A stretch of DNA of 54,101 nt from assembly GCA_020347645.1 (NCBI GenBank), contig CP070736.1, forward strand, positions 453,184 to 507,284, given 5' to 3'. The translations under genes and the position numbers were made by a program. This document shows positions 1-9,741 of the stretch, piece after piece; position 1 is the stretch's first letter, and each line of letters opens with the position of its first letter. The DNA is from Methanobacteriota archaeon (GTDB lineage Archaea > Thermoplasmatota > Thermoplasmata > UBA10834). Below the pieces are notes generated by a model. The model searched no databases. It was not told the DNA's origin and saw only the letters and a list, made by a program, of their open reading frames with translations.

Positions 1-249
1 GTGTTCCTCCTGGAGACATCGTTCGTAGCGCTGCTTGGGATCTTGATGGGAGTCGCCCTCGGCTTGCTCCTGTCGTACAGGCTGTTCGACTGGGGGGGCT
101 TCTCGGAGATCTCCGAGTTCGTGATACCATGGGGCGAGGTTCTGCTCGTGCTGGCGATAGCGTTCGCCGTCACGCTGATAGCGACACTCCCGCCGTCCGG
201 AAGGGCAGCCAAGCTGGCTCCTGCTGAAGCCTTAAGAAGGATAGACTGA
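1..249 (+). CDS. FtsX/MacB-like ABC transporter permease, C-terminal fragment
   Basis: This is the last 82 codons of a gene that starts upstream of the window. Two hydrophobic segments (about residues 5-26 and 43-64) are followed by a short cytoplasmic tail ending PAEALRRID. The P-x-EALR tail after the last membrane helix is typical of FtsX/MacB-type permeases, which act with an ABC ATPase in export or mechanotransmission. The partner ATPase and the periplasmic-type domain would lie outside the window. Family assignment rests only on the tail and topology, so the substrate is unknown. Confidence 0.6.
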   Translation: MFLLETSFVALLGILMGVALGLLLSYRLFDWGGFSEISEFVIPWGEVLLVLAIAFAVTLIATLPPSGRAAKLAPAEALRRID

Positions 250-275
250 TACCTTCAGGGTGGTAGCTACAACAT

Positions 276-284
276 GCATATTAT
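276..284 (+). promoter_or_regulatory. TATA-like box of the riboflavin cluster
   Basis: GCATATTAT is centred about 28 bases before the ATG at 308. That spacing suits a leaderless archaeal transcript starting at the ATG. The alternative GTG at 260 lies upstream of this box and the ATG at 296 has no usable ribosome binding site. Confidence 0.4.
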
Positions 285-307
285 CGGGATGGAGCATGCG
301 CATTTTG

Positions 308-1015
308 ATGGCTTCAGCAGCCGTGCTAAACGCACTCGATTCGCTCAGAAAAGGCAAGTTCGTCCTCGTATACGACGCCGACGGCAGAGAGGAGGAAACA
401 GACATGATCATAGCCTCCGAGCATATCACGCCGGACGCTGTAAGAACGATGAGGAAGGACGGAGGCGGATTGATATGCACGACGGCGGACGCGTCGATAC
501 AGGATGCTCTGGGACTTCCGTTCATGGCGGAGGTCTTCGAAGATCTGGGCCAGAAGTATCCCGTGATGAATGGACTCGCCCCTAACGATATCCCCTACGA
601 TGTGAAGTCCGCCTTCGGAATCACAATAAACCACAGAGACACCTTCACCGGCATAACAGACAAAGATCGAGCCCTCACGATCGCCAAGTTCTCTGACCTC
701 GCCAAGAGAGCCGTGGCGACGGGGGATGGCTGGGGCGTCAAGGAGTTCGGAAAGGGATTCAGAGCCCCAGGTCACGTCCACCTGCTCAACGCTTCAAGGG
801 GAATCCTCGAGAACAGATACGGGCACACTGAACTCTCGACGGCATTGATGATCATGGCAGGTCTCGTACCGTCAGCAACGGTTTGCGAGATGATGGGCGA
901 CGACGGCAACGCCCTCTCAAAGGACAAAGCCTCCGAATACGCGGAGAGGAACGGGATCGGATTCCTGGAGGGAGCGGACATCATCTCTGCCTGGAAGGAT
1001 TTCTGCAAGGGGTGA
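308..1015 (+). CDS. ribB: 3,4-dihydroxy-2-butanone 4-phosphate synthase
   Basis: RibB converts ribulose 5-phosphate to 3,4-dihydroxy-2-butanone 4-phosphate and formate, giving the four-carbon unit of the riboflavin xylene ring. The protein has the family's acidic metal-binding segment (GREEETDMI), the RxxGGG-type element (MRKDGGGLIC) and C-terminal GHTELS, and covers a single RibB domain of about 235 residues with no GTP cyclohydrolase II fusion. I chose ATG 308 because the family begins just before the helix VLNALDSLRKGK and because of the TATA spacing. GTG 260 and ATG 296 are possible. It is the first gene of a ribB-FAD synthase-ribC-ribH run with almost no spacers. Confidence 0.93.
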   Translation: MASAAVLNALDSLRKGKFVLVYDADGREEETDMIIASEHITPDAVRTMRKDGGGLICTTADASIQDALGLPFMAEVFEDLGQKYPVMNGLAPNDIPYDVKSAFGITINHRDTFTGITDKDRALTIAKFSDLAKRAVATGDGWGVKEFGKGFRAPGHVHLLNASRGILENRYGHTELSTALMIMAGLVPSATVCEMMGDDGNALSKDKASEYAERNGIGFLEGADIISAWKDFCKG

Positions 1016-1019
1016 TTGG

Positions 1020-1936
<917 letters not shown>

Positions 1937-1962
1937 GGATCATACGAAGGAGGATGTGATAG

Positions 1963-2376
1963 ATGACTATGAAGTACAGAATTGGCATCGTCTGCAGCGA
2001 GTACAATTACGACTTGACGAAGATGATGCTCGAGAGGGCCAAGGAGCATGCGAGATTCCTGGATGTCGAAGTGGCTAAGGAGATAACGGTGCCTGGTGTG
2101 TTCGACATACCACTGGCATTGAAGAGTCTGCTCAAAGACAAGGAGATTGACGGAGCGGTCGCCATCGGTGCCGTCATAGAAGGGGAGACCGAACACGACA
2201 AGGTGGTAATCGGTCAGGCCGCGCGCAAGATCACGGACCTTTCCGTCGAGTTCGAGAAGCCCGTGGGCCTCGGAATAACCGGTCCTGGCATGAGCAGGCT
2301 CCAGGCCGAAGACAGGGTGGAACGCGCAAAGGATGCCGTCGAGGCCGTGGTCAAGCAGCTGAAGACCTTGAAGTAG
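1963..2376 (+). CDS. ribH: 6,7-dimethyl-8-ribityllumazine synthase
   Basis: RibH condenses 5-amino-6-ribitylaminouracil with dihydroxybutanone phosphate to lumazine, the substrate of the preceding gene's product. Motifs are the substrate-binding N-terminus IGIVCSEYN, the VPGVFDIPLALK segment, the catalytic-loop region IGAVIEGETEHDK and the late GLGITGPGM. A strong ribosome binding site (GGAGG at 1949-1953) lies nine bases before the ATG. The length of 137 residues is normal. It ends in TAG, one of several ordinary amber stops in the window. No riboflavin kinase or pyrimidine-branch gene lies nearby. Confidence 0.95.
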   Translation: MTMKYRIGIVCSEYNYDLTKMMLERAKEHARFLDVEVAKEITVPGVFDIPLALKSLLKDKEIDGAVAIGAVIEGETEHDKVVIGQAARKITDLSVEFEKPVGLGITGPGMSRLQAEDRVERAKDAVEAVVKQLKTLK

Positions 2377-2424
2377 CGCCGAGACGAGCGTGTTGTCTGA
2401 TACCGGAACTTCGGTGCGGATCCT

Positions 2425-4341
2425 GTGGCTGCAGTACGATTGGGAAAGATGCACCTGAGATGGTGCGACAGCTGCAACGTTCCCGTGCTGGAACTGCCAT
2501 CCTGCGGTTCATGCGGTGGCAAAACCAGACAGGTGAAGCTTACGCCTCCTGGCGACGCGAGACCGGCTTTCGAACACGACTTTGAAAAGCTCAGATCACT
2601 CATAGATGGACAGTTTGGCGCTGGTTGTGGTGTTGCTGTTGTGCCAAACGGCCGATTGATGCTCTTGAACAAGGCACCAGACCTGGACAGAATGGATGAG
2701 GTCATTCTGGGCGGCAACGTCGTCGGAGCCGTAAGGTATGACATCAGGAGCGGAGAGAGATTCTTGCCAAGGCCTCGGGCGGCATTGCATATGCAATCGG
2801 TCCTCTCAAGAGGATGGGTGAAGGTCGATGCGGGCGCAGTCAAGGCAATACAGGAACGAAAGGCGAGCGCGCTCGCTGTTGGCGTTATCGAGTGCGCCCC
2901 CGACATCGCGCCCGGAGACGAAGTAATCGTGATCGACGAAGGCGGAGAGGTCGTTTCCGTAGGCGTCTCGAAGATGGCATCATATGATATGATGGCAAGG
3001 AGACGAGGTACCGCCGTGAAGACCAGATGGACCGCGAGCGATGTTGAACGAGTTGCGGATTGGGGACCTGAGGCGTCTTGGGAGAACGCGATAGAGGCCA
3101 ACCGGGAGGCCATCGACAGGCGTGTATCCGAAGCGACCGCGTTCATCAAGAAGTTGGTCAAGGAGCGCGCACTTCCGGTCGCCGTCTCGTACAGCGGAGG
3201 CAAGGATAGCTTGGCAACGCTCCTGCTTGTTTTGGAGAGCGATGTATCGCCCAAACTATTGTTTGTGGACACCGGCCTCGAATTCGAGGAGACCGTGCGA
3301 AACGTGACAGAGACTGCGGAAAGACACTCGCTGGACCTCATTGTCGAGAGTGCCGGTGATGGATTCTGGAACAACGTAGGAGTCTTTGGACCCCCTGCGA
3401 AGGATTATCGCTGGTGCTGCAAGACATGTAAGCTGGGGCCTGCGACGAGGCTCATACAGAAGCATTTCTCCCAGGGAGTGCTATCGTTCATAGGACAGAG
3501 GGCTTATGAGTCGGAAAGCAGAGCCAGGAAAGGGCGTGTATGGAAGAACCCATGGACGCCCAACCAGCTTGGGGCATCTCCCATTCAGAGATGGACGGCG
3601 ATGCATGTCTGGTTGTACCTTTTCGATAGGAGAGCGCGCTACAACGTTCTGTACGAACGAGGATTCGAGCGAATCGGGTGTTTCCTATGCCCGTCGGCGG
3701 ACATGGCTGAGTTCGACCTCGCACAGAAGTCGGCAAAGGATTACGCTCGATGGGAGAAGGCGCTCAAATCGTACTCCGAATCGAAAGGCCTGCGTGAGGA
3801 ATGGTTCCGATACGGCCTATGGAGATGGCGAAGGATTCCCAAGTCCGTATTGGATTCGATAGGGATCGATGAGCTCGTAGCATCGTGCGCAAATGCAGGA
3901 ACGGACGCTTCCTCACCCCTCGAATTCCACACCACCGAGGCTTACAGCCCGTGCGTCGAGGGATTGAGCATGGAGGGAGTCTTTACGCGAACGCTCGACA
4001 TGGACAGGGTTGGAAATCTACTGAATGCGATGGGGGTAGTTACTCTATCTCCAGATAAGAGGATAGCCGAGGTGGCGAAGGTTACCGTGTTCTCCGATGG
4101 CCCTGTGATGATAAAGGCTAACGACGAGGAGAGGCTCAAGACAAAGGCAGCTAAATTGAAGGAGGTCGTCATGAAGGCCACGGGATGTGCGGGATGTGGC
4201 ATATGTGTGGGCAGGTGCCCCAACGGCGCGCTCATTCTGGATGGCCGCGCAAGGATAGATGAGTCATTGTGCGACCACTGTGGATCGTGCTTCGGACCTT
4301 GTCCAGTGGTTGCGTTCAGAGAGAATCAACTCGACATCTGA
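2425..4341 (+). CDS. PP-loop ATPase (PAPS reductase-like) with zinc ribbon, PUA and ferredoxin domains
   Basis: This is a four-part protein. A zinc ribbon has Cys14/17 and 27/30. A PUA-like RNA-binding region spans about 130-200. A PAPS-reductase-family PP-loop domain has SYSGGKDS at about 255-262, with C331-C332-x2-C335 and C419-x2-C422 forming a CC..C/CxxC set like that of iron-sulfur APS reductases. The C-terminus has two [4Fe-4S] motifs (CAGCGICVGRCP and CDHCGSCFGPCP). It belongs to an archaeal family usually annotated as PAPS reductase. The PUA domain points toward RNA thiolation or another RNA modification rather than sulfate assimilation, but this is inference. GTG 2425 was chosen; ATG 2449 would remove only eight residues. 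The 3' end overlaps the convergent neighbour by 16 bases. Confidence 0.85.
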   Translation: MAAVRLGKMHLRWCDSCNVPVLELPSCGSCGGKTRQVKLTPPGDARPAFEHDFEKLRSLIDGQFGAGCGVAVVPNGRLMLLNKAPDLDRMDEVILGGNVVGAVRYDIRSGERFLPRPRAALHMQSVLSRGWVKVDAGAVKAIQERKASALAVGVIECAPDIAPGDEVIVIDEGGEVVSVGVSKMASYDMMARRRGTAVKTRWTASDVERVADWGPEASWENAIEANREAIDRRVSEATAFIKKLVKERALPVAVSYSGGKDSLATLLLVLESDVSPKLLFVDTGLEFEETVRNVTETAERHSLDLIVESAGDGFWNNVGVFGPPAKDYRWCCKTCKLGPATRLIQKHFSQGVLSFIGQRAYESESRARKGRVWKNPWTPNQLGASPIQRWTAMHVWLYLFDRRARYNVLYERGFERIGCFLCPSADMAEFDLAQKSAKDYARWEKALKSYSESKGLREEWFRYGLWRWRRIPKSVLDSIGIDELVASCANAGTDASSPLEFHTTEAYSPCVEGLSMEGVFTRTLDMDRVGNLLNAMGVVTLSPDKRIAEVAKVTVFSDGPVMIKANDEERLKTKAAKLKEVVMKATGCAGCGICVGRCPNGALILDGRARIDESLCDHCGSCFGPCPVVAFRENQLDI

Positions 4342-5207
4342 TGGATTAGGGCTTCCAAAGCGGCTGCGACGTCCGAGGCCCTTGCCCCCCAAGGGACGAC
4401 AGCGATGTTGCCATGCATCTCGAACTGCCCCGTTACCCTGCAGCATTTTGTCAACACGGGTCCGTCGATATTCATGTCCGACAATAGGTCCACGGGGCAC
4501 ATGTTCACCAATCGAGGCTCTATCCCGTATACTGCCTTGAATATCCTTGCTGAGAGGCTGCAGCCGACAAGACACAAACTGCGTATCTCATCCGGCGTTA
4601 GCTTCGGCGTATCGTCTAAATATCCGATGCAGCCGACGCTTTCCAGACCAGAGGCTCTGCAGGGGAACAGCACAGCATCTCCGGGTTGCAGACCGGGCAG
4701 CTCATTCAAGTCCCTCTCAACGACCTTGTACTTGACAAATTCGCTTTGCAGGTAAGTGTCGAGCGCAGTCTCAATGAGTCCTACAAGCTTCGAGGGCGAC
4801 GGGGGAACGACGTCGACTAGGGTTATCTCGAACGGTCGTTTGTCGATGAAGAAGGATACATGCTCGAACTTGCCCCGGACGACGACGCATCTGGTGCCTT
4901 CAGACTCTCTCAAACGCCCCATCCTGGAGGCAGATAGGACATCCACGGTATCATCATCCACGAAGGATGTGTCGACGGGAAGAGACAAGATATCTATGGA
5001 CTTGATTGGCTGAAAGAGATCGTTGACATCTTCCTTCTCGATCTTCGCTACCGCCCATTCCTGGTCTTTGTTCATGGCGATATACTCAGTACGGATGTAA
5101 GCTCGTTTCCCAACCAGGTACTCTCTTATGTTCTCATTCGTGAGGTCGAAATCGACTCGGCTCACACTTACCTCTTTACAATGGTCCGGAAACATGGAGC
5201 ATGACAA
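4326..5207 (-). CDS. Archaeal protein of unknown function with conserved-looking cysteines
   Basis: I do not recognise the family. The product is soluble, about 290 residues, mixed alpha/beta, with no signal peptide. The C-terminal third is rich in Cys and small motifs (FPCRASG, VGCIGYLDD, LCLVGC, NMCPVDLL, TKCCRV), suggesting a metal or redox site. The N-terminal half (YLVGKRAYIRTEY) looks like a small beta domain. Start choice is open: ATG 5207, ATG 5195, or GTG 5165, which lies just behind a GAGGTGA. It is convergent with and overlaps the PP-loop gene, and divergent from carA. Coding is supported by length and consistent amino acid composition, not by homology that I can name. Confidence 0.7.
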   Translation of the reverse strand: MSCSMFPDHCKEVSVSRVDFDLTNENIREYLVGKRAYIRTEYIAMNKDQEWAVAKIEKEDVNDLFQPIKSIDILSLPVDTSFVDDDTVDVLSASRMGRLRESEGTRCVVVRGKFEHVSFFIDKRPFEITLVDVVPPSPSKLVGLIETALDTYLQSEFVKYKVVERDLNELPGLQPGDAVLFPCRASGLESVGCIGYLDDTPKLTPDEIRSLCLVGCSLSARIFKAVYGIEPRLVNMCPVDLLSDMNIDGPVLTKCCRVTGQFEMHGNIAVVPWGARASDVAAALEALIHQMSS

Positions 5208-5437
5208 TCGGACAACGAGTAGATAGAATCAGCGGTAGTCGGATTCGTTCCTCAATATATGGAGATCAACGCAACGACTCACCCAGCGGACGAATGACAT
5301 AAACAGGACTCAATATCGCCAAGACTAGTTGCCAACGGCACATGCTGTCCGAATTCAAGACATGAAGGGCCCTTCGAGTCTGATATCACACAACAAGATT
5401 CTTAACCCATATCAGGGATATCCCGAAGGTCGTGCGA
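5208..5437. other. Intergenic region between a minus-strand unknown gene and carA
   Basis: No gene is visible in this 230-base stretch. An A/T-rich element GATTCTTAAC (about 5396-5405) lies 26-30 bases before the carA start and is a plausible TATA box for a leaderless carAB transcript. On the minus strand a weaker TTCTATCTAC lies about 20-25 bases before the unknown gene's start. No attenuator or riboswitch was recognised. Confidence 0.35.
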
Positions 5438-6508
5438 ATGAAGGGATACCTGGTCCTGGAAGATGGGACGATTTTTGAAGGGAATTCCTTCGGTGCCATC
5501 AAGGACGTTTTCGGGGAGGTAGTGTTCTCCACTGGAATGACAGGCTATCAGGAATCCCTTACGGACCCTTCCTATGCCGGACAGATTCTCGCTTCCTCCT
5601 ATCCCATGATAGGCAACTACGGCATCAACAAGCGGGACAGCCAATCCAAGAAAGTCCAGGTCTGGGGATATGTCGTCAATGAGCTTTGCGATACCCCCAG
5701 TCACCGTTTGTGCGGCGCTACAATGGACGAGTTCCTGCATCGACACGACATTCCTGGGATATCGAACATTGACACAAGGGCGCTGATAAGAAAGTTGAGG
5801 ATGAAAGGTACGATGAAGGGCGCGATAACTTCCTCCTCTCCAGACGACGTCCTTGATAGAATCAGAGGAATGGACGAACCCGACAAGGAGAATCTGGTCG
5901 CGAGGGTGAGCACACCATCCCTCAACTCGTATGTATCTGGGAAGAATCACAGCGTCGTAGTCATGGACTGCGGCGTCAAAGACGGTATCATCAACGAGCT
6001 CCGCGCACGATTCGACGTCCATCAGGTGCCGTTCGACTATACCATTGAGGAGATAAGAGCACTCGAACCCGACGGCGTTTTCGTCACAAACGGCCCCGGA
6101 AACCCGGCACACCAAGAGCTTCGGGAAACCATCGTAGCCACATTGGCCAAACTGAAAGACGAAGTGCCCATGATGGGCATCTGTCTTGGCAACCAGTTGA
6201 TTGCAATAATGCTCGGGGCGAAGACATACAAACTCAAGTTCGGTCACAGAGGCGTGAATCAACCTGTCGGATCGGGTGAGCGCGTTTTCGTAACCTCGCA
6301 GAACCACGGTTTCGCGGTCGATGGCCAGTCTGCCTGCGATGCTGGCTTAGAGGTTACTTTCAAGAACCTAAACGACGACACGGTGGAAGGTATGAGGCAC
6401 TCGGAACTGCCCATATTCTCTGTCCAGTTCCACCCTGAGGCACGGCCTGGCCCACAGGACACGACATTTCTGTTCGACGAATTCGCCAAGATGATGGAGG
6501 AGCCCTGA
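5438..6508 (+). CDS. carA: Carbamoyl-phosphate synthase, small (glutaminase) subunit
   Basis: CarA hydrolyses glutamine and channels ammonia to CarB for carbamoyl phosphate, which feeds pyrimidines and arginine. The N-terminal domain has the FSTGMTGYQE segment. The C-terminal class I glutamine amidotransferase has the nucleophile Cys near residue 249 (MGICLGNQ) and the His/Glu pair near 332/334 (QFHPEA). Length is about 356 residues. ATG 5438 was chosen; GTG 5432 is two codons upstream. The stop overlaps carB by one base (TGATG), so the two subunits are translationally coupled. Confidence 0.96.
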   Translation: MKGYLVLEDGTIFEGNSFGAIKDVFGEVVFSTGMTGYQESLTDPSYAGQILASSYPMIGNYGINKRDSQSKKVQVWGYVVNELCDTPSHRLCGATMDEFLHRHDIPGISNIDTRALIRKLRMKGTMKGAITSSSPDDVLDRIRGMDEPDKENLVARVSTPSLNSYVSGKNHSVVVMDCGVKDGIINELRARFDVHQVPFDYTIEEIRALEPDGVFVTNGPGNPAHQELRETIVATLAKLKDEVPMMGICLGNQLIAIMLGAKTYKLKFGHRGVNQPVGSGERVFVTSQNHGFAVDGQSACDAGLEVTFKNLNDDTVEGMRHSELPIFSVQFHPEARPGPQDTTFLFDEFAKMMEEP

Positions 6509-9500
6509 TGCCCAAGAGGAATGACATCAAGAGAATAATGGTAATCGGTTCAGGGCCGATAGTGATTGGACAGGCGGCTGAATTCGATTTCTCCGGTTCT
6601 CAGGCATGCAAGTCGCTCAGAGAGGAAGGCTACACAACCATACTCGTCAATTCCAACCCTGCTACGATACAAACGGACACAGAAACTGCAGACCACGTAT
6701 ACATCGAACCATTAGATGCTATAACTCTCGAGAAAGTGCTCGGAAAGGAGAATATCCAGGGAATACTCGCCGGCATGGGAGGACAGACGGCATTGAACCT
6801 ATGCTCTGAACTGGCCGAGAAGGGTGTCCTCGATCGGCTTGGGGTTGAATTGCTTGGAACGAAGACGAAGGCAATCGCGCTCTCGGAAGACAGAGAGCTC
6901 TTCAGGAAGACCATGCTCGATCTGAACGAACCCATTCCGAAGAGCAGAACCGTCAGTTCCATCGATGCGGCCAAACAGGCGGTGACGGATATCGGATGCT
7001 ACCCAGTTCTGGTACGCCCAGCGTACACTCTCGGGGGCACTGGCGGCGGCATTGCCCACGATGAGGAGGAGCTTACTCACATAGTTGGTCGAGGACTCAT
7101 CTACAGCAGGATACGGCAGGTGCTCATCGAGGAAAGCGTCATCGGATGGAAAGAGTATGAGTACGAGGTGATGAGGGATGCCAAGGACAATACGATAATA
7201 GTCTGCAACATGGAGAATCTGGACCCGATGGGCATACACACGGGCGAGAGCATCGTTGTCGCTCCCGCGCAAACCCTCAGCGACCCCGACCATCAAATGC
7301 TAAGAACCGCGGCACTGAAGATCATAAGAGCTCTGGAGATCGAAGGTGGCGCGAACATCCAATTCGCGATGAACCACGCAACGGGGGAGTACAGGATAAT
7401 CGAAGTGAACCCGCGAGTGTCGCGAAGCTCCGCCTTGGCGTCCAAGGCTACCGGATACCCGATAGCGAGGGTCGCGGCAAAGATAGCGGTCGGCATGACT
7501 CTCGACGAGATACCCAACGCGATTACCCAGAAGACTTGCTCGGCGTTCGAACCGTCAATAGACTACATCGTCGTCAAGATACCGAGGTGGCCGTTCGACA
7601 AGTTCAGGACGGTCGACCAAAACCTCGGCACCCAGATGAAGAGCACGGGCGAAGTGATGGCGATTGGGCGCAACTTCGAGGAGGCGTTGCTCAAAGCGGT
7701 ACGATCTCTCGAAATAGACAAGGCCGGCTTGGAAGGAGAGAGCTGGAGCGAAGAGACTCTCGAGCAGTTGCTCAAATGGGCGACGGACGCGAGGCTCTTT
7801 GGCATCGCAGAGGCAATCAGACGGGGGATGCCGACGAGGAAGGTATGTGAGCTCACTGGCTGGGATCCGTTCTTCATCGCGAAGCTTGAACGACTGGTGA
7901 GAATCGAGAAGAATCTGATGAATGAGCATGGCCAGGAGTTGATGGCCGTCGCCAAGAGAGCTGGTTTCGGGGACGAATACATATCACGGATTACCGGAGT
8001 CGATACAGGCTCGCTAAGACGGATGAGAAGACAGAACAAGCTCGAACCTACCTACAAGATGGTCGACACGTGCGCTGCCGAGTTCGAGGCTGAAACGCCG
8101 TATTTCTACTCGACATACGAACGTGAGTGTGAGGCCAGATCATCCGACAACCGCAAGATCGTCATAGTCGGAGCCGGACCTATTAGGATAGGACAGGGCA
8201 TAGAATTCGACTACTGTTGCGTGCACGCGTCCCTTGCGTTGAAGGAGGAAGGCGTGGACGCCATCATAGTCAACAACAACCCGGAAACTGTCTCGACCGA
8301 TTTCGACGTGTCCACGAGGCTTTATTTCGAGCCGATAACCGAAGAGGATGTGTTGAACATTATCGAGAAGGAACACGCTGACGGCATAATGCTGCAGTTT
8401 GGCGGCCAGACCGCCATCAACCTGGCGATACCTCTCAAGAAGGCGTTGAGCGGTAGCGGGACGAAGATTCTCGGAACTTCACCCGACTCAATCGACCTGG
8501 CCGAAGATCGCAAGAAATTCTCGAAACTGATGGACGAACTCGGAATCCACCAGCCCAAGTCGGGCACAGGATTCTCATTCGGCGAGGTGCGCATCCTAGC
8601 TGAAGACATAGGCTACCCTGTGCTCATAAGGCCAAGCTACGTCCTTGGTGGACGGGCGATGGAGATAGTCTATAGCGAATCCGAACTAGAGACTTATATG
8701 AAATCCGCTGCGAAAGTCTCCAAGAGCCACCCGATCCTCGTCGATAAGTATCTGACAAATGCGATAGAGATCGACGTGGATGCGGTCTGTGACGGCAAGG
8801 ATGTTTACATAGGCGGCATACTTGAACACATAGAGGAAGCAGGAGTGCATTCCGGCGACGCGACGATGGTACTTCCTCCGCAGACAATCCCCGCCGATGT
8901 GTTGAATGAAATAAGGGAAATAACAAGAAAGGTAGCGCTCTCACTGAACACAAAAGGGCTTATGAACCTGCAACTCGCCTACAAGGATGGAAATGTGTAC
9001 ATGCTAGAAGCGAACCCCAGGGCGAGCAGAACCGTGCCTGTAATATCCAAGGCAACAGGAGTTCCTTTGGCCAAGATCGCCACGAAGGTTATGCTCGGGA
9101 AGTCTCTCGAAGACATGGGACTTAAGGGAGAAGCAGAAATCGAGCACGTCGCCGTGAAGGCGTCGGTCTTTCCATTCTTGAAGCTGCCCGGAGTGGACAG
9201 CATCCTTGGACCGGAGATGAAATCAACTGGAGAGGTTATGGGTATAGACAAGTCGTACCCAGCTGCCGTCTGGAAGGCTCTTGTCGCTTCTGGCCAGAAG
9301 CTCCCTGTCAACGGAAACGTATACATCAGCGTCGGTGATGAGGATAAGGAGAAGGCCGTTTCCGACATAGCCGCCAGATTGGCGACTCTGGGCTTCGGGT
9401 TATTCGCGACGAAGGGAACGGCGCAGCATCTCAGATCGAAAGGATTGGATGTAACGACTGTGTACAGGATATCGGAGAACATCTCGCCGGATGCGCTCTC

Positions 9501-9720
9501 GCTCATGAGGGGGGGCAAGGTCCAGATGATCGTGAACACACCGACCGAATCGTCGGGCGCCAGGAGGGACGGTTACATGATGCGCCGGCTTGCGGTCGAA
9601 TTGGAGATACCAATCTTCACTACCTTAAAAGGAGCCAGCGCAGCGGTCATGGGCATTGAGCACGCCATGACGAAAGCGATTGAGGTGAACGACGTCTCGT
9701 CGTTTCACAATAAAGCGTGA
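6508..9720 (+). CDS. carB: Carbamoyl-phosphate synthase, large subunit
   Basis: CarB makes carbamoyl phosphate from bicarbonate, ammonia and two ATP. Both ATP-grasp halves are present in one 1070-residue chain: the first begins IMVIGSGPIVIGQAAEFDFSG, the second at about residue 550 begins IVGAGPIRIGQGIEFDY. Each has the glycine-rich ATP lid (TLGGTGGG and VLGGRAME) and the metal-ligand ENPR-type segment (EVNPRVSRSS, EANPRASRT). The C-terminal 140 residues form the methylglyoxal-synthase-like allosteric domain. The unsplit form differs from archaea such as Methanocaldococcus, where CarB is divided. It ends 22 bases from the convergent thi4. Confidence 0.97.
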   Translation: MPKRNDIKRIMVIGSGPIVIGQAAEFDFSGSQACKSLREEGYTTILVNSNPATIQTDTETADHVYIEPLDAITLEKVLGKENIQGILAGMGGQTALNLCSELAEKGVLDRLGVELLGTKTKAIALSEDRELFRKTMLDLNEPIPKSRTVSSIDAAKQAVTDIGCYPVLVRPAYTLGGTGGGIAHDEEELTHIVGRGLIYSRIRQVLIEESVIGWKEYEYEVMRDAKDNTIIVCNMENLDPMGIHTGESIVVAPAQTLSDPDHQMLRTAALKIIRALEIEGGANIQFAMNHATGEYRIIEVNPRVSRSSALASKATGYPIARVAAKIAVGMTLDEIPNAITQKTCSAFEPSIDYIVVKIPRWPFDKFRTVDQNLGTQMKSTGEVMAIGRNFEEALLKAVRSLEIDKAGLEGESWSEETLEQLLKWATDARLFGIAEAIRRGMPTRKVCELTGWDPFFIAKLERLVRIEKNLMNEHGQELMAVAKRAGFGDEYISRITGVDTGSLRRMRRQNKLEPTYKMVDTCAAEFEAETPYFYSTYERECEARSSDNRKIVIVGAGPIRIGQGIEFDYCCVHASLALKEEGVDAIIVNNNPETVSTDFDVSTRLYFEPITEEDVLNIIEKEHADGIMLQFGGQTAINLAIPLKKALSGSGTKILGTSPDSIDLAEDRKKFSKLMDELGIHQPKSGTGFSFGEVRILAEDIGYPVLIRPSYVLGGRAMEIVYSESELETYMKSAAKVSKSHPILVDKYLTNAIEIDVDAVCDGKDVYIGGILEHIEEAGVHSGDATMVLPPQTIPADVLNEIREITRKVALSLNTKGLMNLQLAYKDGNVYMLEANPRASRTVPVISKATGVPLAKIATKVMLGKSLEDMGLKGEAEIEHVAVKASVFPFLKLPGVDSILGPEMKSTGEVMGIDKSYPAAVWKALVASGQKLPVNGNVYISVGDEDKEKAVSDIAARLATLGFGLFATKGTAQHLRSKGLDVTTVYRISENISPDALSLMRGGKVQMIVNTPTESSGARRDGYMMRRLAVELEIPIFTTLKGASAAVMGIEHAMTKAIEVNDVSSFHNKA

Positions 9721-9741
9721 ATCCAGGAGATGGACGAGCGG

